From: Marinithermofilum abyssi
Lineage (GTDB): Bacteria > Bacillota > Bacilli > Thermoactinomycetales > DSM-45169
DNA length: 64,000 nucleotides
Reading direction: 5' to 3'
Assembly (NCBI RefSeq): GCF_014641195.1
Contig: NZ_BMHQ01000012.1
Coordinates: 47,620-111,619, forward strand
In this document: positions 8,571 to 17,164 of the stretch, one piece after another
How the letters are laid out: each line of letters opens with the position of its first letter
Position numbering within the stretch: the first letter of the stretch is position 1
The notes under the pieces: model-generated
What the model was told of the DNA's origin: nothing
Seen by the model: only the letters and a program-made list of their open reading frames with translations
Databases searched by the model: none
Position numbers and translations under genes: made by a program

Positions 8571-8855
8571 TGCAAGCGTACGATCAACGAAGGAATGGTT
8601 ACAGTAAGCCCATGGCTATAAATCCGAAGCGAAAAAGGAATGAGGCAGTGAGTAACAAGCCCGGCGATTCCGCTGGGCTTGGCTTATTGTATAAGTGAAA
8701 GTAGGGGCGTCGGACGACCTATTATCAGGATCGATCCAGGCAGGGCGAAGCAAGTCACCATGAATGGTTAATTGTAGAGGCAGGTCAATGCTTGTACGCT
8801 AAAAGCCCGGGTTTTCAGCTGACGGCAGGTAGCGGCTCGGCGGGCGAACTCTGTA
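8571..8855 (+). ncRNA. Large structured RNA, candidate solo IscB/IsrB omega RNA (HEARO-like)
   Basis: About 285 nt directly after rbsB fold into nested long-range stems: 8575-8581 (AGCGTAC) pairs with 8794-8800 (GTACGCT); 8600-8610 pairs with 8681-8691 over 11 bp with one G-U; 8657-8666 pairs with 8671-8680 as a hairpin stacked on the previous stem. A GC-rich tail (GCTCGGCGGGCGAAC) follows. Size, layout and this tail recall, from memory, HEARO/omega RNAs that guide IscB or IsrB nucleases. No HNH/RuvC nuclease gene follows, so it would be a solo copy. The seen pairing is strong; the family name is inference. The 8656-8681 hairpin could otherwise be taken for the rbs terminator. Confidence 0.5.
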
Positions 8856-9089
8856 GCAGTAATTGGTTCTTTCTCTTGTCCCACTGGTACCCTCTCCCTT
8901 ACTTCTTCTATCAGAAGGATATCATATCTCTTTCCTTCTGCTTAGAGCAAATCCCTGCTATCGTATTCGGTTCAAAATGACATCTGGGTACCTAACATTC
9001 ACTCAGCTAGGTCACCAATCGTCACCATCGAAATGCTAAGGGCATATAACTGGGAAAAAGATGTTGGCATAAAGAGAGGTGGGTCCTGG
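8856..9089 (+). other. Non-coding spacer upstream of cysteine-rich gene
   Basis: No supported gene or nuclease remnant is seen here. A short open frame from 8792 overlaps the structured RNA and has no family resemblance. Confidence 0.4.
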
Positions 9090-9464
9090 ATGTCCTGCTC
9101 AGGTGATTGTGGGAAAGGAAATTTTAGACCGCAAAAAGTATCAGGTGATCGTCGTCAGTATTGTACCCCTGTCCCTTATACCTATGACCAATGTATGGCG
9201 GAATGTACATCTGGAGAAAATCCAGGTTATGTTTATGAATGTGAGCCAGTATGTCGGACGTATAAAACAAGACCTTGGTATATGCAATGTACAGGACCTA
9301 TGGCATATACACCTTCAACACCTTATGGCATGAGTCAACCAGCACCTTCCAATCCATGGCCATATTTATATCCTGGAACTATATCTGTAAACCCATATTT
9401 CTCTCCTTATCAGTCCTATGTCTATCAAGGTTATCTTGGCGTAGATGATCCCATCCTCTATTAA
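9090..9464 (+). CDS. Small cysteine-rich protein with three CX3C pairs, unknown function
   Basis: A 124-residue protein not matching a family I recognise. Eight Cys lie in the first 67 residues (3, 7, 25, 35, 39, 51, 55, 67), three pairs spaced CX3C; the rest is rich in Tyr, Pro and Ser (for example YPGTISVNPYFSPYQSYVYQ). There is no signal peptide or membrane span. The ATG at 9090 follows GAGAGGTGGG at a good distance. Composition suggests a spore coat or metal-binding protein, which is only a guess. Its AT-rich codons differ from the GC-rich neighbours, consistent with acquisition. Confidence 0.55.
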   Translation: MSCSGDCGKGNFRPQKVSGDRRQYCTPVPYTYDQCMAECTSGENPGYVYECEPVCRTYKTRPWYMQCTGPMAYTPSTPYGMSQPAPSNPWPYLYPGTISVNPYFSPYQSYVYQGYLGVDDPILY

Positions 9465-9576
9465 TGTTATAGAAGGCGGCGAGGATGGGGTCTCCTAAGC
9501 TGGGGGGATAAGTTTTTTCCTTTGTAGGACCATATCAAGGACATATGTGTCCCTGGGGCTGACACCGGCGTCATTT

Positions 9577-9616
9577 AAAAAATCACCGGCTCGTATTAAG
9601 AAGCCGGTGATTTTTT
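9577..9616. terminator. Strong bidirectional terminator
   Basis: A perfect 15-bp stem (9577-9591 with 9602-9616) has A-runs on the left and T-runs on the right, so it can end transcription from the cysteine-rich gene (plus) and from the YhjQ-like remnant (minus). Confidence 0.85.
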
Positions 9617-9689
9617 GTGTTACGCGTTTCGTTTCTCCATCGCTCGTATCAGTCGACCAAAACCAATCTCCAAGAGCAATCCGAATGAG

Positions 9690-9953
9690 TTAATTCAACC
9701 CGGCGAAATTTAAAGATCTTCGATGTAACGCACAAGCTTCACAAAGATCAGCACACAGCTGGTACAATGCCTGGGGATAGGCGCTTCCATGGGCCATGAA
9801 CTGGCTGGAAAGCAGGCAGATTTGGGCACAACCCAGGCAGTGTTGGATAGGGGTACGGCAACGATTCATGAAATCAGATGCCACAGGGGCATTGAACCGA
9901 ACATGTTTTCGGTTAAGAAAAGCATGAATGCGTTTTTTTAACCGAACTCGCAT
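9690..9953 (-). pseudogene. Truncated YhjQ-like four-helix copper-storage protein
   Basis: An 87-residue frame from ATG 9953 (GAGGA ribosome site) contains CLGCAQIC and LCADLCEACALH, the Cys pattern of the Csp3/YhjQ four-helix copper-binding family. Family members are about 105-110 residues with Cys-rich helices at both ends; here the N-terminal third is basic and lacks Cys, and the protein stops soon after EACALH, losing the last CxxxC helix. I read it as a decayed copy; a small functional variant cannot be excluded. A longer frame starting TTG at 10001 has no ribosome site. Confidence 0.45.
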
Positions 9954-10124
9954 GATATCCTCGATTTTTAGTTTTAACTCGCAAACATAAGGGGGCGTCA
10001 AAATAAACTAATCGTTGTCGTACCCCAAGCTGAGCCGAAAGAATAAAAAATCCAATTCCTGAAGACAGGAGATGTATTTTTTGTTGACCGTTTTAATGGG
10101 TATTTGTATTGTACCATCGATTTG

Positions 10125-10229
10125 TCAAGAATAACTTTGTTGGTTATCACGTAGCCCAAAACCGCCAAAGGGTCCACCAAATCCACCAAATTGATTTGTA
10201 TAAGCCGGATATTGCAAATAAGTGGACAA
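10125..10229 (-). CDS. 34-residue Gly/Phe-rich small protein
   Basis: From TTG at 10229 (AGAGGTG ribosome site 6 nt before) a 34-residue peptide runs STYLQYPAYTNQFGGFGGPF... and ends DNQQSYS. The glycine-phenylalanine repeats and Tyr/Gln-rich ends resemble small spore-coat or YjcZ-like peptides in style only. A competing frame from ATG 10234 with a poorly spaced ribosome site looks random. Confidence 0.4.
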   Translation of the reverse strand: MSTYLQYPAYTNQFGGFGGPFGGFGLRDNQQSYS

Positions 10230-10475
10230 TTCATTCACCTCTTTCCCGGTTTGATCCTGCTTAACATATTCATGTAGGTGGTTATAAGTGCATAGGGAGA
10301 GTGGATAGTATGATAACTATTCAATATGTAGTTACAATGGCTTACTGAATCACATCTTTAACGATTTTAGATAAGGGAATTATTTACTTAGGCCATCAAT
10401 CTGCACTCTAACGACAATTAAAGGAACTCGGAGGCTACGCTCCCATTGGGATTTTTCCATCAACGTGGTTCTTAG

Positions 10476-10721
10476 CTAGGAAATCCTCAAAATGCTGTTG
10501 GCGGGGGCTATCCCATTTTTTCATTTGAGGAGATTTTGGAGCACCATCATGAAGAGCTGTCGGAAGGCGTCTATGAGATCTGCCGCTTTTTTCATGACGG
10601 ACAGAATCATTTTGTCATCGCACAGGGGGGCGAGTATTGGGAATGGCAAAGGTTTGACTCCGAGTTCTTCTATGAAGGAAACTCTCAACAAAATCTACTA
10701 ATACAAAATTTTGTTTGTTAG
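10476..10721 (+). pseudogene. Remnant of an unidentified gene
   Basis: After an in-frame stop at 10473-10475 a protein-like frame encodes GGGYPIFSFEEILEHHHEEL and then EICRFFHDGQNHFVIAQGGE, ending in TAG at 10721. Its acidic/aromatic composition looks like real protein, but there is no start with a ribosome site before Met at 10536 and it is short. I do not recognise the family. Confidence 0.35.
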
Positions 10722-10883
10722 CGGGATCTCTTTTTAAAAAGTAGGTATCTTTATAAATTACACTACAATATTCCACATCCTCGAATTCTATTGCACGGAG
10801 CAATTAATTAGACATAAACCTTGTACGAGTTCTTCATTTATTTCATATTCATACAAAGATAATTCATACACAGTAACTTAATG

Positions 10884-10970
10884 AAAGCACCGAAGCAGGG
10901 GGTGAAGGTCACAATCCTTCCCGCAGTTAAGCGCCGATTCGCAGCCGGCGAAATCAGGGGCTTTTATTTT
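10884..10970 (+). ncRNA. Three-way-junction RNA candidate followed by U-tract, class unknown
   Basis: AAAGC (10884-10888) pairs with GCTTT (10960-10964), enclosing two hairpins: one built on GAAGG/CCTTC (10904-10908 with 10916-10920) and one on CGCCG/CGGCG (10932-10936 with 10946-10950). A run TTTTATTTTT follows. The segment GGTCACAATCCTTCCCGCAG vaguely recalls a cobalamin-riboswitch core, but a clear B12 box is missing. No regulated gene follows. Confidence 0.35.
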
Positions 10971-11188
10971 TATGGAGGTAACAAAAAGGTAATTGCTGTC
11001 AATATGTAAAGTGAGATAAATTAATAAGTGGAAGAATCATGTTTGTTCGTATTTTATAGATAGAAGAAGTTGGATTCCAAGACACCTTTGTTGAGAGTTA
11101 TAATGATAAACCTATAGAATTTTATTGTGTTGTTGGACGAAAATCTGAAAAATGATCCCTGTCGAGGGATTACCGTCGGAGATCCATA

Positions 11189-11458
11189 ATGAAAATGTTG
11201 GCTAAAATGAAGCCAATCATCCGGGATCCATTCGTTATTACCATTGCTGCCGGATATGATGTCCAATCACTGGAAAAAACTTTATCCCCTCGGTCCCAGC
11301 AGGTGGCGACTCCCGGAGGAGTCACTGCTGCCGGACTGGAGGTACTGGACGAGGGGGAATTTTCCCGTTTGCTCCATAATGCCGTCCATGCGACAAACCA
11401 ACGGGGAAAAGAAAATGCCGCCAAATGTGAAAAAACGCCATTCCTCAACGATATATGA
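11189..11458 (+). pseudogene. proC remnant (pyrroline-5-carboxylate reductase with internal deletion)
   Basis: The 89-residue frame joins two parts of ProC. Residues 1-32 (VITIAAGYDVQSLEKTL) match the end of the nucleotide-binding domain. Residues 34-75 (QQVATPGGVTAAGLEVLDEG, then HNAVHATNQR) match the C-terminal dimerisation and proline-binding helices. A normal ProC has about 270 residues, so the N-terminal part and roughly 100 central residues are gone. It cannot be catalytic. Confidence 0.75.
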
Positions 11459-11473
11459 GGATGGCGCTTTTTT
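11436..11473 (+). terminator. Terminator after the proC remnant
   Basis: CGCCATTCCTCA (11436-11447) pairs with TGAGGATGGCG (11456-11466) with one bulged base, followed by CTTTTTT. It overlaps the 3' end of the remnant frame. Confidence 0.75.
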
Positions 11474-11705
11474 CTGTCCGGTCCGAAGCGATGACTGAGG
11501 CGTGAGCCAAAGGAAGAGCTTGTGTACCCACGGCAACAAGCATCCACTGGGCATGCTTCATTTCTTAGTCGCTTTGCTATGGCTCGCCTTCCGTTTCCTT
11601 AACGCTTTGTCACTGAGTACGTCGGTCAGGTCACTACTTGGTAGAAGAGTCTTCTTTTTCAAAAATGTGCTTTGTGAGTAGCCTCATTTATTGTTTTTTT
11701 GTTTA

Positions 11706-12542
11706 TCAAGAAGTGTGTGCGGATCGGGATGGGATATGCAGCAAATGCTCCTGGATAAAATGACCGACGGCACCTTCTTCGTTGCTGACCGTAATCACAT
11801 CGGCGGCCTGCATCAATTGAGGGTGAGCGTTGGCCACGGCGGCGGAGATCCCGGCTTGCTGAATCATTCGCAAGTCATTCAGATGATCGCCGATAGCCGC
11901 GGTTTGTTCCAATTCCAGATCCAATCGCTCGGCTAATGTTTGCAAAGCAGCTCCTTTGGATACATTTTTTGGCATCACTTCAAAGTAGTGCGCGGAGGAT
12001 TGCACGAACTCGACTGGGTAAGTGGTGGTATTGCCCCATTGGTGCAACTCCTTCATCGCCGTTTCATCAGCCACGGCAACCAGTTTGATCAAAGGTACAG
12101 GGGGGAGTTGGCTGAAGGAGCTGATCATTTCCAAGTGAAACTCAGCGCTGTCCAAGCCGGCTTGGGCCAAGGGACCGATGCGGGTCGCATACACCGTGTT
12201 GGCTGTGTAGACAAAGGTGTCTACAGAGGGGGCGGTCCGTTGGATTTCCTGCAGCGCGGACAGCACGACATCCCGCTCCAAATGAGCCACTGGAGTTACT
12301 TGCTGACTATCCGGTTCAAAAATCAGCGCTCCGTTACACAAAATCACCGGCAGATCGACCCGGAGCTGCTGAATAAACCGCTGGGCTTCCCGGTAACTGC
12401 GGCCGGTTGCCAAAGTGAACCAGCCTCCTGCCTTCCGAAAGCGGTTGATGTGTTCCCGGTTTATTTCCGGGATCTCCTTCATGGCGGTCACCAAGGTTCC
12501 ATCGATGTCGGAGACCAAGAGACGATATGGCAAATGGGACAT
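11706..12542 (-). CDS. Cof-type HAD-IIB sugar-phosphate phosphatase
   Basis: A 278-residue cytoplasmic HAD hydrolase. Motif I is SDIDGTL with nucleophile Asp12 and Asp14; motif II is in LATGRSYREA; motif IV is IGDHLNDLRMIQQAG. The inserted C2-type cap between them marks class IIB (Cof/YwpJ/YidA), enzymes that dephosphorylate sugar phosphates or flavin precursors. Substrate is not predictable. ATG 12542 has an AAAGGAGATGATT ribosome site. Confidence 0.85.
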   Translation of the reverse strand: MSHLPYRLLVSDIDGTLVTAMKEIPEINREHINRFRKAGGWFTLATGRSYREAQRFIQQLRVDLPVILCNGALIFEPDSQQVTPVAHLERDVVLSALQEIQRTAPSVDTFVYTANTVYATRIGPLAQAGLDSAEFHLEMISSFSQLPPVPLIKLVAVADETAMKELHQWGNTTTYPVEFVQSSAHYFEVMPKNVSKGAALQTLAERLDLELEQTAAIGDHLNDLRMIQQAGISAAVANAHPQLMQAADVITVSNEEGAVGHFIQEHLLHIPSRSAHTS

Positions 12543-12769
12543 GGAATCATCTCCTTTTTCCCGTTCAAAACCAACCTTATCTCTTCAATATAAAGCCAGC
12601 GTGAATGGCAAGTAAAAATGCAATGGACCTTTCGTCAAACGTTCCGTCCATTATAACATATTTGAGAGAACTTCTGGTTGTCGATGGGCACAAAGACCTA
12701 TGCGATAATAAACCATACATCTATGTATGCAATCATCCTGATTTTTATGGGGTTGAGGAGGAAGAGATC

Positions 12770-13327
12770 GTGGACTTGCTCACGATAGAGAAAACCTATG
12801 CCGGATGCACCCGCTGTCCCCTGCATGCGAAGCGGACGCATATCGTGTTTGGGGAAGGCAATCCGGCCTCTCCGCTGATGTTTGTCGGGGAAGGGCCGGG
12901 CGCAGATGAAGATCGGCAAGGACGTCCCTTTGTAGGAAAAGCCGGGCAATTGCTGAACAAAATGCTGGCAGCGGCGGGGATTCCACGGGAAGACATCTAT
13001 ATTACCAACATCGTCAAGTGTCGTCCGCCGGGTAATCGAACGCCGACGCCGGAAGAGATGGGCACATGCATCACGATCCTGAGGGAACAGTATCGGGTGA
13101 TCCGCCCCAAGCTGATCGTAACACTGGGCTCTGCACCGACCCGGGCGATGATCGACCCGAAGGCGAGAATCACCCGTGTGCGGGGACAATGGTTTGAGCG
13201 AAAAGGAGTCCGCATGATGCCGACGTTTCACCCGGCTTATTTGTTACGTAACCCCGACAGCAAACGAGAAGCATGGCAGGACTTTCAGGCGATCCGTGAT
13301 GCCTATCGGGAAGTGTTGGCCATGTAG
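12770..13327 (+). CDS. Family 4 uracil-DNA glycosylase (4Fe-4S)
   Basis: A 185-residue DNA-repair glycosylase removing uracil from DNA. Signature segments are GEGPGADEDRQGRPFVG (catalytic-site loop), NIVKCRPPGNRTP and PTFHPAYLLRN. The iron-sulfur cysteines are Cys13 and Cys16 (CTRC) plus the pair in CRPP...EMGTC. I chose GTG 12770 because GAGGAGG precedes it by 8 nt and the protein then has the family's usual short N-terminus; a start at 12605 would add 55 residues unlike the family. Confidence 0.88.
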   Translation: MDLLTIEKTYAGCTRCPLHAKRTHIVFGEGNPASPLMFVGEGPGADEDRQGRPFVGKAGQLLNKMLAAAGIPREDIYITNIVKCRPPGNRTPTPEEMGTCITILREQYRVIRPKLIVTLGSAPTRAMIDPKARITRVRGQWFERKGVRMMPTFHPAYLLRNPDSKREAWQDFQAIRDAYREVLAM

Positions 13328-13377
13328 ATCACCCGCATACACCATCGGTTTTTCTGGACACGATGGATCATCTACAT
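13322..13377. other. Two-stem hairpin at the end of the glycosylase gene
   Basis: ATGTAGAT (13322-13329) pairs with ATCTACAT (13370-13377), and inside it CCATCG (13342-13347) pairs with CGATGG (13361-13366). It includes the stop codon and lacks a T-tract, so it is more likely an mRNA-stabilising structure than a terminator. Confidence 0.45.
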
Positions 13378-13588
13378 ATGGGCTGCCGAATGCTCCCTCG
13401 GCGTCCCGTAATCGACCAACAGGGCTGACAGTTGAGAATCCAAGTGAGCCGGGCAGTCATTTGCAAAATACCTCGTTCCATTTGTACCATAAGTGTCAAA
13501 GACCCTGTCTTCGGGTAAATGAGTTGGGGTACTATGTACTATAGCATCCTTCGTTCCAATATTTTGCTTTCCCAAGGAGGAATCGGGT

Positions 13589-15292
13589 TTGAAACAACTG
13601 CAGCAGATTCTGCACCGCATTGACGGTCGAGGATATAAAGCATACAAAGACATCCAGGGGGAATACCGCTTCCCCGATTTCCGGCTGTTTATCGATTATG
13701 TCCAAGGGGATCCTTTTGCTGCCCCTTCCCGGATTCGGGTGCGGATGTCTCAGGAAAAAGCCCGTTACCTTCGAGAATGGTTTCAGGAAACCCATCGACG
13801 AGTTGCTTTGGAAGATTGGATTACCCGTTTGTGGGCTCAAAAAACGGCTTCGTATTCCCATCAGGTGAAGGGAACGGGAAAAAGCGGATTGATCGCGGTA
13901 GACAAGCCCGGGCAGGAGATTCTTCCCCGTACATCTTGCGTGGTCAACGAAGATTATGTGGAGGTGCGGATCACGGTTGGTTTGCCGGCACGGGGACGGA
14001 CGGTGCTGGGCCGCAAAGCGGAAGAAATATTGTGCCGCCTTTTGCCCGAGATGGTGAAACAGACGTTGCCCGCTCACGCACTTCAACCGGATCAAGTGGA
14101 TAAGCGCATGCGCCTGGTGGACAATCAGCTGGCGATTCGCCGCTTCCTCAGCGAAAACGGTTGGATCGCCTTTGTTGCCAACGGGTCTGTCTTGCCCCGG
14201 GAAAGCGGGGTAAGCGATCGCCCCTTGAACACGGGGCGGGTGATTCCTTTTCAAGCGCCGGCTTCCATGGAAGTCGCCGTTGAAGTTCCTCACGGGGATC
14301 CGATCAAAGGCATGGTGATCAAAGACGGGATTACGCTGATCGTAGGCGGAGGATATCACGGCAAAAGCACACTCCTGAAAGCTTTGGAGCGCGGTGTCTA
14401 TGATCATGTGGAAGGAGACGGCCGGGAGTACGTCATTACCGACCGGCAGGCGGTCAAGGTGCGTGCCGAAGACGGACGACGGGTGGAAAAGGTGAATATC
14501 TCTCCCTTTATCAACAACCTTCCCTTCGGCCGGGATACGGTTCGCTTTTCCACAGAGGATGCCAGCGGCAGTACATCCCAGGCCACCAACATTATGGAGA
14601 GCCTGGAGATGGGAGCTTCCTGTTTGCTGATTGATGAAGATACCAGTGCCACCAACTTCATGATTCGGGATGGACGGATGCAACAGCTGGTGGCAAAGGG
14701 GAAAGAGCCGATCACCCCGTTTATTGACAAAGTACGGCAACTGTACGAGGAAAAAGGGGTGTCCAGCATCCTGGTCTTGGGCGGTTCAGGGGACTATTTT
14801 GACGTGGCCGATACGGTGATTATGATGGATGAGTATCTCCCCCATGATGTAACGGAGGAAGCCCAATCCATCGCCAGGGACCAGTCCAACAAACGTGTTC
14901 GCGAAGGCGGCGATCGCTTCGGCGAAGTGACGCACCGTGTTGTGTTGGGAAAAGGATTTGACCCCCGGAAAGGGAGAAAAGAAAAAGTAGATGCCAAAGG
15001 CCTTCACTCCATTTTGTTTGGCCGTACGCTGGTGGATCTGTCCGGGTTGGAACAGCTGGTGGATGTCAGCCAAACCCGGGCGATTGCAGAGATGATGCGC
15101 AAGCTGGGCAAGGAAGCGGATGGCAGAGCAACGTTGAAGGAATTGGTGGATGATCTGTATCAGCGGATGGAGAAAGAGGGACTGGATGTGATTTCACCAT
15201 TCCGGGGACAGCATCCCGGGGATCTGGCACTGCCGCGCAAACTGGAAGTGGCAGCTGCGGTTAATCGTCTTCGCACCTTGCGGGTAAAATGA
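13589..15292 (+). CDS. Predicted ATPase of the ABC class (COG3044 type)
   Basis: A 567-residue soluble protein. Walker A is GGGYHGKST (residues 253-261, Lys259) and Walker B is CLLIDEDTSATN; a serine/threonine-rich signature (ASGSTSQATN) precedes it. This matches the single-copy ABC_ATPase family of unknown biochemical role, distantly related to nucleic-acid-binding ABC proteins; there are no membrane segments. The start is TTG 13589 with AAGGAGG 8 nt before it. It is followed without gap by rnhA, whose ribosome site overlaps this stop codon, suggesting coupled translation. Confidence 0.85.
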   Translation: MKQLQQILHRIDGRGYKAYKDIQGEYRFPDFRLFIDYVQGDPFAAPSRIRVRMSQEKARYLREWFQETHRRVALEDWITRLWAQKTASYSHQVKGTGKSGLIAVDKPGQEILPRTSCVVNEDYVEVRITVGLPARGRTVLGRKAEEILCRLLPEMVKQTLPAHALQPDQVDKRMRLVDNQLAIRRFLSENGWIAFVANGSVLPRESGVSDRPLNTGRVIPFQAPASMEVAVEVPHGDPIKGMVIKDGITLIVGGGYHGKSTLLKALERGVYDHVEGDGREYVITDRQAVKVRAEDGRRVEKVNISPFINNLPFGRDTVRFSTEDASGSTSQATNIMESLEMGASCLLIDEDTSATNFMIRDGRMQQLVAKGKEPITPFIDKVRQLYEEKGVSSILVLGGSGDYFDVADTVIMMDEYLPHDVTEEAQSIARDQSNKRVREGGDRFGEVTHRVVLGKGFDPRKGRKEKVDAKGLHSILFGRTLVDLSGLEQLVDVSQTRAIAEMMRKLGKEADGRATLKELVDDLYQRMEKEGLDVISPFRGQHPGDLALPRKLEVAAAVNRLRTLRVK

Positions 15293-15303
15293 GGAGGAAA
15301 CCG

Positions 15304-15738
15304 ATGAAAGAAGTGATTATTTACACGGACGGGGCTTGTTCGGGAAATCCTGGCCCCGGCGGTTGGGCGGCGGTGTTGCTGTATGGAGGGCACCGGAAGG
15401 AGATCTCGGGCGGAGAAAAGGAGACGACCAACAACCGCATGGAATTGCAGGCGGCCCTGGAGGCGTTGCAACGCTTGAAAGAGCCTTGCCGGGTCAAGCT
15501 GCACACCGACAGTGCATACCTATTCAATTGTTTTAGGCAGGGATGGTACCGCAAATGGGAAAAAAACGGTTGGATCAACAGTAAAAAAGAACCGGTGGAA
15601 AACAAGGATCTGTGGCAAGCATTGCTGGAGCAAACCCGCAAACATGAAGTCGAGTTTGTAAAGGTCAAAGGGCACAGTGATGTCGAGTTGAACAATCGCT
15701 GTGATGAACTGGCCCGTGCTGCGGTACCGAGAAGTTAG
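15304..15738 (+). CDS. rnhA: Ribonuclease HI
   Basis: A 144-residue type 1 RNase H that degrades RNA in RNA-DNA hybrids. The four carboxylates are Asp9 (YTDGACSGNPGPGG), Glu47 (NNRMELQA), Asp69 (HTDSAY) and Asp134 (NNRCDELA). ATG 15304 is used because GAGGAGG at 15291-15297 precedes it; an ATG at 15289 would place the ribosome site inside the gene. Confidence 0.93.
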   Translation: MKEVIIYTDGACSGNPGPGGWAAVLLYGGHRKEISGGEKETTNNRMELQAALEALQRLKEPCRVKLHTDSAYLFNCFRQGWYRKWEKNGWINSKKEPVENKDLWQALLEQTRKHEVEFVKVKGHSDVELNNRCDELARAAVPRS

Positions 15739-15959
15739 TCGGTTTCATCCGCATCACGAGCAACCCGGTATTTACCATCGAGCTCCAGTGTAAAACGACG
15801 CCGCAAAACGTTTCTTTTGGTTAAGAATGTAACCCAAGCCAAAGTTTTAAGCATGTGGACTTTGCCCCCCAGATAAAATAACATTATGATCCGGTGTCGA
15901 TTCAGGGCGGACGGGCTAGGTTCATGTTATGATAATGGAAACGGGAGGAGGTGATGGAG

Positions 15960-17132
15960 ATGAAATGGCAGCCGGAAGCAATAAAGCGTGAGCTGATTCA
16001 AGCAGCCAAAGATTTAAACATCGATAAAATCGGGTTTGCTTCTGCTGATCCCTTTGAGGAACTGCGGGAGCGGCTTCTTCGTCATCGGGAACTGGGCTAT
16101 GAATCCGGATTTGAAGAGCTGGACATCGAGAAACGGACGGATCCGCGAAAAACACTGCCGGAAGCCAAAACCATCATCGCCATCGCCTTGGCCTATCCTT
16201 CCAAGATGTCTGATCCGCCTCGATCGGAACCGGGTAAATATAGGGGGGTGTTTTGCCGGGCATCTTGGGGAGAAGATTATCATCGCGTGTTGCGCCGCAG
16301 ATTGGAAGGGCTGAAAAAACGGTTGTTGGAGATGGTCCCGGAGGCTGCTTGTGAAATCATGGTGGATACCGGTGCTTTATCGGACAGGGCCGTGGCGGAA
16401 CGGGCCGGGATTGGCTGGATTGGGAAAAATACCGCGTTGATTACGGAAGAGTTCGGTTCATGGGTGTATCTTGGGGAGATGATTACCGATGTGTATATTC
16501 CGCCGGATACACCGGTGACCGAGGGGTGTGGGGATTGCACCCTTTGCATCGACGCTTGCCCCACCGGTGCCCTGGTAGCGCCGGGGCAGCTGAATGCCCA
16601 GGCTTGTTTGGCTTACCAGACCCAGACCAAAGGGTTTCTTTCTCCGGAATACCGCGACATCATCGGCAACCATCTATATGGCTTTGACACCTGCCAGCTC
16701 GTTTGCCCCAAAAACCGCAAGATCAACTTTACCCACCAGGAAGAGTTCCGGCCAGATCCTGAAAAAGTGAAACCGTTGCTTCAACCTTTGCTCACCATGA
16801 GCAACCGGGAATTCCGAAAACGATTCGGCAATATGGCCGGTTCGTGGAGAGGAAAAAAGCCGATTCAACGTAACGCCATTCTTGCATTGGGGCATTTTCG
16901 CGACCATACGTCAGTGCCTTTGTTGATTCAGCTGTTGCAGGAAGATCCCCGGCCGGTCATCCGAGGAACGGCTGCATGGGCTTTGGGCAAGATCGGCGGG
17001 CCGGAGGCCGAAGATGCCTTGCGGCAAGCCAGGGATACAGAAAACGATCCAGATGTACTCCGGGAAGTGGATGAGGGTCTGATGTTGTTGAAAGAAGATC
17101 AGCGATCCCACAATCGCAGAGGGCTGGGTTGA
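15960..17132 (+). CDS. queG: Epoxyqueuosine reductase
   Basis: A 390-residue cobalamin- and iron-sulfur-dependent enzyme making queuosine from epoxyqueuosine in tRNA. Seen features: the reductase core with VDTGALSDRAVAE (Asp136 as likely proton donor), a ferredoxin-like cluster CGDCTLCIDACPTGAL (Cys190, 193, 196, 200), further Cys at 216, 245 and 249 (DTCQLVCPKNR), and HEAT-like repeats in the last 100 residues (NAILALGHF, GTAAWALGKIGG) as in the longer QueG form. ATG 15960 lies 8 nt after AGGAGG. The next gene starts 32 nt downstream. Confidence 0.92.
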   Translation: MKWQPEAIKRELIQAAKDLNIDKIGFASADPFEELRERLLRHRELGYESGFEELDIEKRTDPRKTLPEAKTIIAIALAYPSKMSDPPRSEPGKYRGVFCRASWGEDYHRVLRRRLEGLKKRLLEMVPEAACEIMVDTGALSDRAVAERAGIGWIGKNTALITEEFGSWVYLGEMITDVYIPPDTPVTEGCGDCTLCIDACPTGALVAPGQLNAQACLAYQTQTKGFLSPEYRDIIGNHLYGFDTCQLVCPKNRKINFTHQEEFRPDPEKVKPLLQPLLTMSNREFRKRFGNMAGSWRGKKPIQRNAILALGHFRDHTSVPLLIQLLQEDPRPVIRGTAAWALGKIGGPEAEDALRQARDTENDPDVLREVDEGLMLLKEDQRSHNRRGLG

Positions 17133-17164
17133 GGAAGCAAGCAGAGATGGAGGAGGCACGTTTT

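Noticed and set aside
8656..8681. rbs operon terminator
   Set aside because: The hairpin stacks on a longer-range stem and lacks a proper T-tract; it is better explained as part of the structured RNA, though it may still slow polymerase.
12605..12769. N-terminal extension of the uracil-DNA glycosylase
   Set aside because: No ribosome site, unlike the family, and the GTG at 12770 has an ideal one.
13532..14740. 402-residue minus-strand frame
   Set aside because: Antisense shadow of the ABC-class ATPase gene; no start signal and no recognisable domain.
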